Translations under genes and position numbers: made by a program
From: an uncultured bacterium
Lineage (GTDB): Bacteria > Cyanobacteriota > Vampirovibrionia > Gastranaerophilales > Gastranaerophilaceae
Length of the DNA: 28,994 bases
Assembly (NCBI GenBank): GCA_945833895.1
Contig: CAMAGQ010000005.1
Coordinates: 1-28,994 of the forward strand
Reading direction: 5' to 3'
Shown: positions 1 to 6,918 of the stretch, in pieces
Numbering within the stretch: the first letter of the stretch is position 1
How the letters are laid out: each line of letters starts with the position of its first letter
The notes under the pieces: model-generated
What the model saw: only the letters and a program-made list of their open reading frames with translations
Database searches by the model: none
Told to the model about the DNA's origin: nothing

Positions 1-28
1 AAAATATGATAAGTGAAAAGATTTGTAA

Positions 29-136
29 AAAGAAACAGGGCAAGTTTCTCCAAATATCAAAACTCTTGAGAAAATTGCGAAGGCTTTAGAAATTGAATTT
101 CAAGTTCTGATGGATATTTCAAAAGTTGATTTATAG
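29..136 (+). pseudogene. 3' remnant of an XRE/Cro-type helix-turn-helix regulator
   Basis: Codons from 29 to the TAG at 134-136 read KETGQVSPNIKTLEKIAKAL and then EIEFQVLMDISKVDL. This is the typical last third of an XRE/Cro HTH domain (the S-P-N-x-x-T-L-x-K-I-A-K-A-L pattern that follows the recognition helix). The frame is closed just upstream by TAA at 26-28 and TGA at 14-16. A neighbouring frame reads on from the window edge and could be joined by a one-base change in the A-run at 27-31. The gene is therefore either frameshifted or a decaying fragment. It faces the end of atpG, 11 bases away. The missing left part lies outside the window, so an error or a genuinely broken gene cannot be told apart. 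Confidence 0.55.
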
Positions 137-147
137 GTTTTGATTAT

Positions 148-1077
148 TTATCCCAGAGCGTTTGCACCGTTTACGACTTCGATAATTTCTTGCGTAATTG
201 CGAATTGTCTTGTCTTGTTGTATTCGATTGACAATTCCGAAATCATTTTCTCAGCGTTAGTCGTAGCAGCAGACATTGACGTCATTCGAGATGCCAATTC
301 GCTTGCCTGAGCCTCAAGCAGTGCCTGATAGAAAATGTTTGTCATATACATTGGTACAATTTTTTGCAAAATATGGTGCTTGTCCGGCATTAATTCCATC
401 AGCGGGTCAAGGATATTGTCGGTAATTCTTGTGTGTTCGTCGATAATTCCGACAACAGGAAGTACTTGCCAATCTTCAACAAAATAACTCATCATGTTCT
501 TAAATCTTGTTGTAACAATTTCAAGTTTATCCACTCTGCCGTCAACAAAATATTCAGCCATATCTTCAGCAATATCTCTTGCTTCCATTGCCGATGGTTT
601 ATCAACCGCCGAGAAATACTTTTTCACAATCGGACAGCCTATTGCCTGACATTTCTTTCTTAACGCTGAAATTCCCTTCTGACCTGCAACAAACAGAATA
701 GTTTCAATATTTTGTGCTTTATATTCTTTTATTCGTTTCAATGTTGCTCTGACGACGTTCGCATTGTATGCCCCGGCAAGCCCTTTGTTTGAAGTGATAA
801 CAAGCATTCCGACCGTTTTAACTTCCCTATGAGCAAGTAAGTTCGGGTAATCATCAATGGCATATTTAATTTTTAAAGTTTCACTGCTAAATTCAGGCAC
901 TGAGTTTAGCAACTTTTGAAACATTGATACAAGTTCTCTTGTGTATGGACGAGCGGCTTTTACGGCGTTTTCTGACTTTTTAACCTTTGCCGCTGCAACC
1001 ATTTTCATTGCACGGGTGATTTTTTTCGTGCTTTCTATACTTTGTATTCTGTTTTTTATTTCTTTTAAATTTGTCAT
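148..1077 (-). CDS. atpG: ATP synthase F1 gamma subunit
   Basis: This is the central rotor shaft of F1-ATPase, which couples rotation of the membrane c-ring to catalysis in the alpha/beta hexamer. The 309-residue product starts with the family N-terminus (LKEIKNRIQSIESTKKIT, then AMKMVAAAKV) and ends with the matching C-terminal helix (SELASRMTSMSAATTNAEKM, then YNKTRQFAITQEIIEVV). Both ends form the coiled coil inside the hexamer. The start is preceded by AAGG at good spacing. The linker between SYFVED and ILQKIVPMY, about 40 residues, is shorter than in photosynthetic cyanobacteria, where an extra regulatory insert of roughly 30 residues sits. It is the last gene of the atp operon, 29 bases after atpA. 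No beta or epsilon gene follows within the window. Confidence 0.97.
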   Translation of the reverse strand: MTNLKEIKNRIQSIESTKKITRAMKMVAAAKVKKSENAVKAARPYTRELVSMFQKLLNSVPEFSSETLKIKYAIDDYPNLLAHREVKTVGMLVITSNKGLAGAYNANVVRATLKRIKEYKAQNIETILFVAGQKGISALRKKCQAIGCPIVKKYFSAVDKPSAMEARDIAEDMAEYFVDGRVDKLEIVTTRFKNMMSYFVEDWQVLPVVGIIDEHTRITDNILDPLMELMPDKHHILQKIVPMYMTNIFYQALLEAQASELASRMTSMSAATTNAEKMISELSIEYNKTRQFAITQEIIEVVNGANALG

Positions 1078-1106
1078 TGATTTACCTTACTTATAATTTT
1101 CGGTGA

Positions 1107-2618
1107 TTAGAAAGTTCCTTTAAATGCTGTCAAACCGTCAGTTAACGCCTTTTTATCTTCATCAGATAAAGCAGAACCTGCGTTTAATCTTTCTGCTAAT
1201 TCTTCAAAGTGTGCGTTAAAATAAACGAACCATTCTTTTTTGAATTTAGCAATATCAGTATTTTCAACATCATCCAGAATACCTTCGTTAGCGGCAAACA
1301 AGATTGAAACCTGTTCTGCCGTACTCAACGGTGAATACTGTTGCTGTTTCAATACTTCGGTAAGTTTTTGACCTCTCAAAAGTTGCTTTTTAGTCATTGC
1401 ATCAAGGTCTGATGCGAACTGGGCGAAGGCTTCCAATTCTCTGTATTGAGCAAGGTCAAGTCTTAACTGACCTGCAACTTGTTTGATAGCCTTTGTTTGA
1501 GCCGCTCCGCCTACACGGGATACTGAAATACCTGCGTTAATTGCCGGTCTTATACCTGCGTTAAAAGCGTTACTTTCAAGGAATATCTGTCCGTCAGTGA
1601 TTGAAATTACGTTTGTCGGAATGTACGCCGAAACGTCACCCGCTTGAGTTTCGATAATCGGTAACGCTGTAATACTGCCGCCTCCGAGTTCGTCATTCAA
1701 TTTAACCGCTCTTTCAAGCAATCTTGAGTGTAGATAGAAAACATCTCCCGGGTATGCTTCACGTCCTGGTGGTCTTTTTAGCAGCAAACTCATCGCACGG
1801 TAGGCTTGTGCGTGTTTTGATAAATCGTCATAAATTATCAATACTGATTTACCCTGTTCCATAAACTCTTCACCGATTGTAACACCCGCAAACGGAGCAA
1901 TATATTGTAACGGTGCGGATTCATTCGCGGTAGAAGACACGATTATCGAATAATCCATTGCTCCATATTTTTCTAATATTTTAGCCAAATATGCAACAGT
2001 TGAGGCTTTTTGACCGATTGCAACGTAAATACAGATAACATCTTTTCCCTTTTGGTTAATGATTGTATCGATTGCAATTGCTGTTTTTCCTGTTTGTCTG
2101 TCGCCGATAATCAATTCTCTTTGACCTCTGCCGATTGGCGTAAGGGCATCAATCGCTGTAAGACCTGTTTTTAGCGGTTCGTGAACTGATTTTCTTGTTA
2201 CAATCCCCGGTGCTACACGTTCAATCGGACGAACTTTTGAGTATTTATATTCACCTTTGCCGTCAAGCGGTTTACCTGTAGGGTCGATAATTCTGCCGAT
2301 TAGCCCGTCACCGACAGGAACTGATGCAATCTTGCCTGTTGTTTTTACGACTGTTCCCTCTTTTATATCCGTGTATTCACCAAGAATAACAACACCGACA
2401 TTATCTTCTTCAAGGTTCATCGCAATACCGAGTGTTCCCTCGTTATTGTCAAATTGCACAAGTTCATTTGCCATTACGTTTCTAAGTCCGTAAATTCTGG
2501 CAATACCGTCACCGATTTCAAGCACTGTTCCGGTATTTGAAACTTCTGTTTGAAGTTCGTAATTGTCGATTTTGTTCTTTATTATTGAACTTATTTCTTC
2601 AGGTTGTATAAGTACCAT
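1107..2618 (-). CDS. atpA: ATP synthase F1 alpha subunit
   Basis: This is the non-catalytic nucleotide-binding subunit of F1, forming the alpha3beta3 head. The 503-residue product is the normal length. It has the N-terminal beta-barrel domain (VLEIGDGIARIYGL), the P-loop GDRQTGKTAIAIDT near residue 170, the Walker B region with SVLIIYDDLSKHA, and the alpha signature around PAINAGISVSRVGGAAQ with the conserved Arg near residue 370. The ATG is preceded by AAGGGGG four bases upstream. It lies nine bases after atpH and 29 before atpG, so it is translated from the same operon mRNA. No unusual residue was seen. Confidence 0.98.
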   Translation of the reverse strand: MVLIQPEEISSIIKNKIDNYELQTEVSNTGTVLEIGDGIARIYGLRNVMANELVQFDNNEGTLGIAMNLEEDNVGVVILGEYTDIKEGTVVKTTGKIASVPVGDGLIGRIIDPTGKPLDGKGEYKYSKVRPIERVAPGIVTRKSVHEPLKTGLTAIDALTPIGRGQRELIIGDRQTGKTAIAIDTIINQKGKDVICIYVAIGQKASTVAYLAKILEKYGAMDYSIIVSSTANESAPLQYIAPFAGVTIGEEFMEQGKSVLIIYDDLSKHAQAYRAMSLLLKRPPGREAYPGDVFYLHSRLLERAVKLNDELGGGSITALPIIETQAGDVSAYIPTNVISITDGQIFLESNAFNAGIRPAINAGISVSRVGGAAQTKAIKQVAGQLRLDLAQYRELEAFAQFASDLDAMTKKQLLRGQKLTEVLKQQQYSPLSTAEQVSILFAANEGILDDVENTDIAKFKKEWFVYFNAHFEELAERLNAGSALSDEDKKALTDGLTAFKGTF

Positions 2619-2627
2619 ACTGCCCCC

Positions 2628-3167
2628 TTACCTAATTATTTCTTTCCGTAAATTTTCGAGTTTTGATTTTACGCTGGTATCAATAACGCAATCATCAATT
2701 TTGAACATTAAACCTGCTATAAGGCTTTCATCAACCTTCCACTCAGGGAGAACTTCACAGTTCAATTTGTGTTCAAGTTTAAATAATACATTTGTTTTGT
2801 TTTCAAAGTTTAATTTTATCGGAGAAGTTATTTCTACACGTTTTTTGTTTGAAAGTTTTGTAATTTCACCATTAAAAATTTCTTTTATGGCTTCAAATTC
2901 GCCAAATCTGCCTTTTTCAATAAGTATTTTGATAAAATTTAATAACTTTGTGTCAATTTTATTTTTGAAAATCTCGTCAATAATTTCAATCTTTTTAGCC
3001 GTTGAAATTGCCGAATTATCCATAACAATCCGTAAGTCGGTTGAATTTTTCAACGCATTTGAAACTTCTTCCAACTGCTTGCTGTAAGTTGAATAAGAAT
3101 CAGTTTCTGCTGCAGTTTCAAGCAGTGCCTGTGCGTAATTTTTTGATATCACATAGTTTTTTATCAT
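2628..3167 (-). CDS. atpH: ATP synthase F1 delta (OSCP) subunit
   Basis: The delta subunit caps the F1 head and attaches it to the b/b' peripheral stalk. The 179-residue length fits the family. The N-terminal helical domain begins VISKNYAQALLETA, a usual delta opening (xYAxAL). The C-terminal part carries IDTKLLNFIKILIEKGRFGE, as in OSCP proteins, and a late ESLIAGLMFKIDD stretch corresponding to the conserved GG-hxhxhxD region, here with a single Gly. The start codon overlaps the stop of the upstream b gene by four bases (ATGA), a sign of translational coupling. Sequence identity within this family is low, so the call rests on these motifs and on its place between b and alpha. Confidence 0.95.
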   Translation of the reverse strand: MIKNYVISKNYAQALLETAAETDSYSTYSKQLEEVSNALKNSTDLRIVMDNSAISTAKKIEIIDEIFKNKIDTKLLNFIKILIEKGRFGEFEAIKEIFNGEITKLSNKKRVEITSPIKLNFENKTNVLFKLEHKLNCEVLPEWKVDESLIAGLMFKIDDCVIDTSVKSKLENLRKEIIR

Positions 3168-3676
3168 TGTATTTTAACCTTATCTAATTCATCCAAACTC
3201 TGTTGTATAAATTGGTTATGCAGTTCAGGCTCTTTCTTTAATAAATCAATCAGTTTGTTTTTTGCTAAATCTACAGACTCTTTAGAGGTTTTTTCCGTTA
3301 CAAGGTTGGAGATTTTTTTCTCCTCTATTTCCATAATTCTCTTAACTGACCCGTTAAGGTCTGCGATTGTTTTTTGAGTATTGGAATTTATTTTATCTTC
3401 AAACGCTTTGATTTTGTCGCTTGATGTTTTTTCCAGCAAAGCAATATCTTCCGGAAGTTTAGCCATTTTTGCCTGACTTGTTTCTAATGTTTCTAAACTT
3501 TTGCTTTTGGTTTGTTCGGATTTTTCTATATTATTTCTTATAGCCTCGACCATTTTTTCAAACGCTGCTCCTATGTGAACTTTTTTTAATATCACATAAA
3601 GAAGGATTACCATAATTATGAAATTTACGGTATTTGATTGGACTAATGTTTTTAATATAGAAATTATTTCTTGCAT
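3164..3676 (-). CDS. atpF: ATP synthase Fo b subunit (peripheral stalk)
   Basis: This is one of the two different stator-stalk subunits in this operon. The 170-residue protein has one N-terminal membrane helix (NFIIMVILLYVILKKVHIG, about residues 18-36) followed by a long, charged, mostly helical region of Lys, Glu, Ser and Ala typical of the b-subunit coiled coil. The C-terminal helix would contact delta. It follows b' by 15 bases and overlaps atpH by four. Only a weak ribosome site is seen before the ATG. The b and b' proteins are clearly different in sequence, so this is not a recent duplication. They should form a heterodimer, as in cyanobacteria. Confidence 0.92.
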   Translation of the reverse strand: MQEIISILKTLVQSNTVNFIIMVILLYVILKKVHIGAAFEKMVEAIRNNIEKSEQTKSKSLETLETSQAKMAKLPEDIALLEKTSSDKIKAFEDKINSNTQKTIADLNGSVKRIMEIEEKKISNLVTEKTSKESVDLAKNKLIDLLKKEPELHNQFIQQSLDELDKVKIQ

Positions 3677-3691
3677 TTTATAATACTCTTT

Positions 3692-4132
3692 TTATTTTGC
3701 CTGAACCTGATTGTTGTTTAGAAGTTTTGCGGTAATTGATGCCGCAAGTTCTTCAACCACAGAACCTTGCAGAGTTTGCTGTAATTCTTGTTCTTTTTTA
3801 GACAATTTGTCTTTTTCAGCCAGAATTGTGTTTTTGTTTGATTCTTTAGCCTGTTTGACTTCTTCTGCCACATTTTCCTGTAACTTATTGACCGCAGTGT
3901 AGAACTCCTTGCGGCATTTTGAGTGTGTTGCATTTATCTGAGAATTTCTTTTGTTCTCTATCTCTTTAGCTGTTTGCTCGTTGTTTTTTGACTCTTCATA
4001 GTTTGAATTGATGTAATTATCTCTTTTTCTGATAATGTTCAAAATCGGTTGATAAAATATCGTATTCATAATCATTATGAACACAACGAAACTAAGCATT
4101 GCAATTATAAATGTAGCATTAAATTCAATCAT
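3692..4132 (-). CDS. atpF': ATP synthase Fo b' subunit
   Basis: This is the second stator-stalk subunit, equivalent to cyanobacterial AtpG (b'). The 146-residue product opens with MIEFNATFIIAMLSFVVFI and continues MIMNTIFYQPILNIIRKRDNYI. This is the b/b' pattern in which a membrane helix is followed by F-x-x-P-I-L-x-x-I-x-x-R. After that comes a charged coiled coil with many Glu, Lys, Asn and Gln. Its place between c and b is the cyanobacterial and chloroplast order. AAGGAT lies eight bases before the ATG. The symbol atpF' is used because atpG is taken by gamma in this annotation. Confidence 0.92.
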   Translation of the reverse strand: MIEFNATFIIAMLSFVVFIMIMNTIFYQPILNIIRKRDNYINSNYEESKNNEQTAKEIENKRNSQINATHSKCRKEFYTAVNKLQENVAEEVKQAKESNKNTILAEKDKLSKKEQELQQTLQGSVVEELAASITAKLLNNNQVQAK

Positions 4133-4144
4133 CAGAGCAAATCC

Positions 4145-4381
4145 TTATTTGAACAACAACATAATAGCGATGAATAATGCGTAAATAGCAGTTGCTTCAG
4201 CAAGACCTGCACCGATAATAAAGTTTTTGAACGCTTCATCTTTTATTTCAGGTTGTCTTGCGATTGCATCTAAAACACCTTTAGTTGCAATACCTAAGCC
4301 TAAACCTCCGCCGATTGCACCAAATCCGATAGCAATACCTGCACCTAATTTTGCTAAATCTAATGTTTGTTCTAAAGCCAT
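4145..4381 (-). CDS. atpE: ATP synthase Fo c subunit (rotor ring proteolipid)
   Basis: This 78-residue hairpin of two membrane helices forms the ion-carrying ring. Helix 1 contains the Gly-rich stretch at residues 24-30 (GGGLGLG), the polar loop is ARQPE (41-45), and helix 2 carries the ion-binding Glu62 in GLAEATAIYAL. Compared from memory with the Na+-binding c subunit of Ilyobacter, the position of its Gln32 is Leu29 here, and the position of its Ser66 is Ala63. Two Na+ ligands are therefore missing and proton coupling is expected. The ATG follows a strong AAGGAG with seven bases of spacing, in line with the high expression needed for a multi-copy subunit. Confidence 0.97.
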   Translation of the reverse strand: MALEQTLDLAKLGAGIAIGFGAIGGGLGLGIATKGVLDAIARQPEIKDEAFKNFIIGAGLAEATAIYALFIAIMLLFK

Positions 4382-4409
4382 TTTTTATTCTCCTTTATTT
4401 TGTAAAATC

Positions 4410-5099
4410 CTACTCTTCTTGAATTGCCATTGAAATGTATGTTGTTGACAGTAACGTAAACACAAGTGCCTGAATTAGTGCCACAAACAACTCAAACAGC
4501 ATAAACGGTAACGGTAAAACTACCGCAAATAAACTTATAAACGTTGCAACCAGAAGTTCTCCGGCAAGAATGTTTGCAAACAGTCGAAGTGCAAGTGAAA
4601 ACGGTCTTACAAAAAGTTCCAGAGTATCAACCAGAGTTATTATTATTCCGTCAATACTGAAACCTTTGAAAAAGAACTTAAATCCGTTTTTCTTGACCCC
4701 GAAGAATATGTAATATATTGAAACTACAATAGCCATTGCTGCTGTCATATTGATATCGTTGTTTGGCGATGCAAGTTCTCCTGTCGTTAAATGGATTAAT
4801 TTCAGCGGAAGTTGTCCAACTAAATTTGCTGTCAAAATAAACATAAACAGGGTTAAAATGATTGCAATATGTTTTTGAGCATTGTCATTACCCATGCTTG
4901 CTTTTGCAATATCGTTAAAGTATTTGATAATACCTTCGGCACACAACTGCAATTTCCCCGGAACAAGTTTCAGGTTTCTTGTCGCAAGAAACGCAAGGAC
5001 AATCAATACAAACATTGAAAACCACATAGTGATTAATGTATCCATATTAATTGTTACACCATGTCCGTATATACTTAAATTGTAAGTCCAGTGTTCCAT
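4410..5099 (-). CDS. atpB: ATP synthase Fo a subunit
   Basis: This is the membrane stator subunit that forms the two proton half-channels against the c-ring. The 229-residue protein has five or more hydrophobic segments. The essential arginine is Arg172 in PFSLALRLFANILAGEL, and the last helix holds FVALIQALVFTLLSTTYI with the conserved Gln210. The sequence is of the short, cyanobacterial-like type. GGGAG lies four bases before the ATG. It is the first gene of the atp cluster. No atpI-like gene precedes it; coaE lies 57 bases upstream on the same strand. Confidence 0.97.
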   Translation of the reverse strand: MEHWTYNLSIYGHGVTINMDTLITMWFSMFVLIVLAFLATRNLKLVPGKLQLCAEGIIKYFNDIAKASMGNDNAQKHIAIILTLFMFILTANLVGQLPLKLIHLTTGELASPNNDINMTAAMAIVVSIYYIFFGVKKNGFKFFFKGFSIDGIIITLVDTLELFVRPFSLALRLFANILAGELLVATFISLFAVVLPLPFMLFELFVALIQALVFTLLSTTYISMAIQEE

Positions 5100-5120
5100 T
5101 TTGCTCCCTTTTCTTTTCTC

Positions 5121-5149
5121 ATGTTATCACCGACAAAAAATTTCCGCAA
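5121..5149 (-). promoter_or_regulatory. Candidate promoter of the atp operon
   Basis: On the minus strand TTGCGG (5144-5149) and TGA-TAACAT (-10 at 5121-5126) are 17 bases apart, between the coaE stop and the atpB start. The -10 matches the consensus at four of six positions but has the extended TGN. It would let the atp genes be transcribed apart from the thioesterase-rluB-coaE genes. Weak evidence. Confidence 0.35.
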
Positions 5150-5156
5150 ACATATT

Positions 5157-5729
5157 TTAAAAATTTTTTATTAATTCTTCAACTTCTTTTTCTAAAGTGT
5201 TTTTGTCGGAGTTGTTATTGATTATATAATCTGATTTTGAAAGTTTTATTTCTTGCGACATTTGCGAGTCTAACCTTTTTTGAGCGTACTCTCTGTCGTA
5301 ACTATTTCGCTCAATCAGCCGCGTAAGCCTTATTTCATCATCACAATATACAAATATTATTTTATCAAATAAATCCTCCATTTTTGCTTCAAATAAAAGC
5401 GGTATGGCAACAAAAGCACAAGACTTGTTTTTATTTTCCTCGAAGAATTTTTCGATTTCAATTCTGACATTCGGGTATAAAATATTTTCAAGTTTTATTT
5501 TTAATTCTTGATTAGTAAATACCACCTTGCCGAGTTTTTCTCTGGAAATTTCATTTTGCGGCGTGAAAATATCGTAATTGCCAAATTCGATTTTAATTTC
5601 CTCAAGTTCTGCAAGCAAACGATGGCAGACTTTATCTGTGTCCAGAACAGGAAAATTATGTTTTATCAAAATCTCTTCAACGGTTGATTTTCCGCTTGCA
5701 ATATTACCTGCGATTGCAAATTTAATCAT
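5157..5729 (-). CDS. coaE: Dephospho-CoA kinase
   Basis: This enzyme phosphorylates the 3'-hydroxyl of dephospho-CoA, the last step of CoA synthesis. The 190-residue length is normal. The P-loop is GNIASGKST (residues 8-16), followed by the family's D-T-D-x-V-C-H-R-L motif (30-38), and a LID-like region with RLIERNSYDREYAQKRLDSQ that matches the R-x-x-R...A-x-x-R-x-x-x-Q pattern. Its start overlaps the end of the pseudouridine synthase gene by eight bases, so the two are probably translationally coupled. coaX, the first CoA step, lies about 1.8 kb away in a separate unit. Confidence 0.95.
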   Translation of the reverse strand: MIKFAIAGNIASGKSTVEEILIKHNFPVLDTDKVCHRLLAELEEIKIEFGNYDIFTPQNEISREKLGKVVFTNQELKIKLENILYPNVRIEIEKFFEENKNKSCAFVAIPLLFEAKMEDLFDKIIFVYCDDEIRLTRLIERNSYDREYAQKRLDSQMSQEIKLSKSDYIINNNSDKNTLEKEVEELIKNF

Positions 5730-6459
5730 TCTTTTTGCTTATCCTTGCCAAAAAGTTCTTCAAATCTTTAATCTGTCCGGGTTTAATCGGTTTAAATTCG
5801 CCGCGTTTCAGACCTTCAAGGGTGAGTGTTGCGTGCTGTATTCTTTTCAACGTAACGACTTCAAACCCGAGATGCTCAAACATTTTTCTGATTTGTCTGT
5901 TTAAACCCTGATACAGCAAAACTTCCATAACCGTATGCTTTGAATCTATTTCCAGAACATCAACTTGAGCGTAAGCCGTTTTGCCTTCTTCAATTTCAAT
6001 CCCCTTGTACATTGTGTCAATGTCATTTTGAGTAATTTTTCCGTTAATAGACACTCTGTACAGTTTCGGAACTTTCACGGACGGGTGGGTTAATTGGTTG
6101 ATTAAGTCGCCGTCGTTTGTCAAAATCAGTAACCCTGTTGAGTCTTTGTCCAGTCTGCCGACGGGTTTTAGGTTGTGCAAATTTTCAGGCAGCAGGTCGT
6201 AAATTGTTTTTCTGCCTTTTTCATCGTCTGCCGTTGTAATATACCCTGCAGGTTTGTAAAACCTGTAATATTCGTGTTTTACGGGGTGAATAAGTTTACC
6301 GTTGATAAAAACTTTATCTTTTGGCTGCACAATATAACCCTGCTCGGTAATCTTTTTCCCGTTAATGCTGACAGAACCGTTTTCGATTAACTCGTCCGCT
6401 TTTCGACGAGAACAAAGTCCCGAAGATGCAATATATTTGTTTAAACGAGTGCCGGGCAT
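5722..6459 (-). CDS. rluB: RluB/RsuA-family rRNA pseudouridine synthase
   Basis: This enzyme converts a specific uridine in rRNA to pseudouridine. Length and sequence fit RluB (23S rRNA) best, but RsuA or RluE-type specificity cannot be excluded by eye. The 245-residue protein has an N-terminal S4 RNA-binding domain (RLNKYIASSGLCSRRKADEL, residues 5-24). It has the catalytic motif GRLDKDSTGLLILTNDG with nucleophile Asp104, and the later LYQGLNRQIRKMFEHLGFEV, typical of this family. The gene overlaps the thioesterase gene upstream by 19 bases and coaE downstream by eight, so the three form a tight operon. Confidence 0.9.
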   Translation of the reverse strand: MPGTRLNKYIASSGLCSRRKADELIENGSVSINGKKITEQGYIVQPKDKVFINGKLIHPVKHEYYRFYKPAGYITTADDEKGRKTIYDLLPENLHNLKPVGRLDKDSTGLLILTNDGDLINQLTHPSVKVPKLYRVSINGKITQNDIDTMYKGIEIEEGKTAYAQVDVLEIDSKHTVMEVLLYQGLNRQIRKMFEHLGFEVVTLKRIQHATLTLEGLKRGEFKPIKPGQIKDLKNFLARISKKND

Positions 6460-6863
6460 CTTAACACCTCATTGAATTTTTTTGTCAAAACTTCAGGCAT
6501 TTTTCTGTATAATTTACCGTCACCGTTTATTGCAACAACCGTAACATCCGCTTCTACATAAGTCTTTTGAGTTTCTTTAGATTTTATAACTTGTTTGAAG
6601 GTTACGCTGTAGGCTTTTAGTTCTGTAATTTCAGTTTCCACAAGGATTTCATCGTTAAGTTTTGCGGAACTTTTGTATTTTATGTTCAAATTTGTGACAG
6701 GCAGGACGATATCTTGATTTTGCATCTCGATAAGGTTTAAACCCAAATCTTCGCAATACTCAACTCTGCCCATTTCAAGCCATCTTAAATATGAGCCGTG
6801 CCAGACTACTCCGTAGGAGTCTGTGTCCGAATAGTAAACTTTTTGTTCAAATGTATGTTTCAT
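6441..6863 (-). CDS. YbgC-like hotdog-fold acyl-CoA thioesterase
   Basis: This is a predicted cytoplasmic thioesterase that hydrolyses acyl-CoA; the natural substrate is not evident. The 140-residue hotdog domain carries the YbgC/4HBT signature YSDTDSYGVVWHGSYLRWLE, with catalytic Asp15 and His22, then MGRVEY. No Tol-Pal genes, the usual neighbours of ybgC in Proteobacteria, are present. It is the first gene of the minus-strand cluster leading to rluB and coaE. A minus-strand extended -10 (TGGTATAAT) ends exactly six bases before the ATG, and no ribosome site is possible between them, so a leaderless transcript is likely. The short dyad TGTATG-TTT-CATACA covers the start codon. Confidence 0.88.
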   Translation of the reverse strand: MKHTFEQKVYYSDTDSYGVVWHGSYLRWLEMGRVEYCEDLGLNLIEMQNQDIVLPVTNLNIKYKSSAKLNDEILVETEITELKAYSVTFKQVIKSKETQKTYVEADVTVVAINGDGKLYRKMPEVLTKKFNEVLRCPALV

Positions 6864-6866
6864 ACA
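6852..6866. repeat. Small dyad over the thioesterase start codon
   Basis: TGTATG, three bases, CATACA: a perfect 6+6 inverted repeat covering the minus-strand ATG at 6861-6863, just downstream of its -10. It could be an operator or a weak hairpin at the mRNA 5' end. It may also be chance in AT-rich DNA. Confidence 0.3.
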
Positions 6867-6869
6867 AGA

Positions 6870-6878
6870 ATTATACCA
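6870..6878 (-). promoter_or_regulatory. Extended -10 promoter of the thioesterase operon
   Basis: On the minus strand it reads TGGTATAAT, a full extended -10. Its last base is six bases before the ATG at 6863, so transcription should start at or next to the start codon. No clear -35 is seen, which is usual with a TGN element. Confidence 0.6.
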
Positions 6879-6884
6879 TTAAAA

Positions 6885-6912
6885 TTAATATTTATTATAT
6901 TTTATGTATAAT
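6885..6912 (+). promoter_or_regulatory. Promoter of rex
   Basis: A perfect TATAAT at 6907-6912, with a partial -35 TTAATA (6885-6890) 16 bases upstream. The box ends six bases before the ATG at 6919, predicting a leaderless rex mRNA. It also overlaps the first codons of the longer reading from 6904, which argues against that start. Confidence 0.6.
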
Positions 6913-6918
6913 ATTTGT

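Noticed and set aside
2563..3087. 174-codon plus-strand open frame opposite atpH
   Set aside because: It lies wholly antisense to atpH/atpA, has the skewed Ser/Phe/Ile composition of a shadow frame, and shows no ribosome site or family motif.
3164..4132. b and b' as one gene split by a frameshift, or a recent duplication
   Set aside because: Each has its own start, membrane helix and stalk region, and the sequences are quite different. This is the ordinary b/b' pair of the cyanobacterial type.
6904..6918. Five-residue longer Rex start
   Set aside because: The -10 box of the rex promoter lies over these codons, so they are probably not transcribed.
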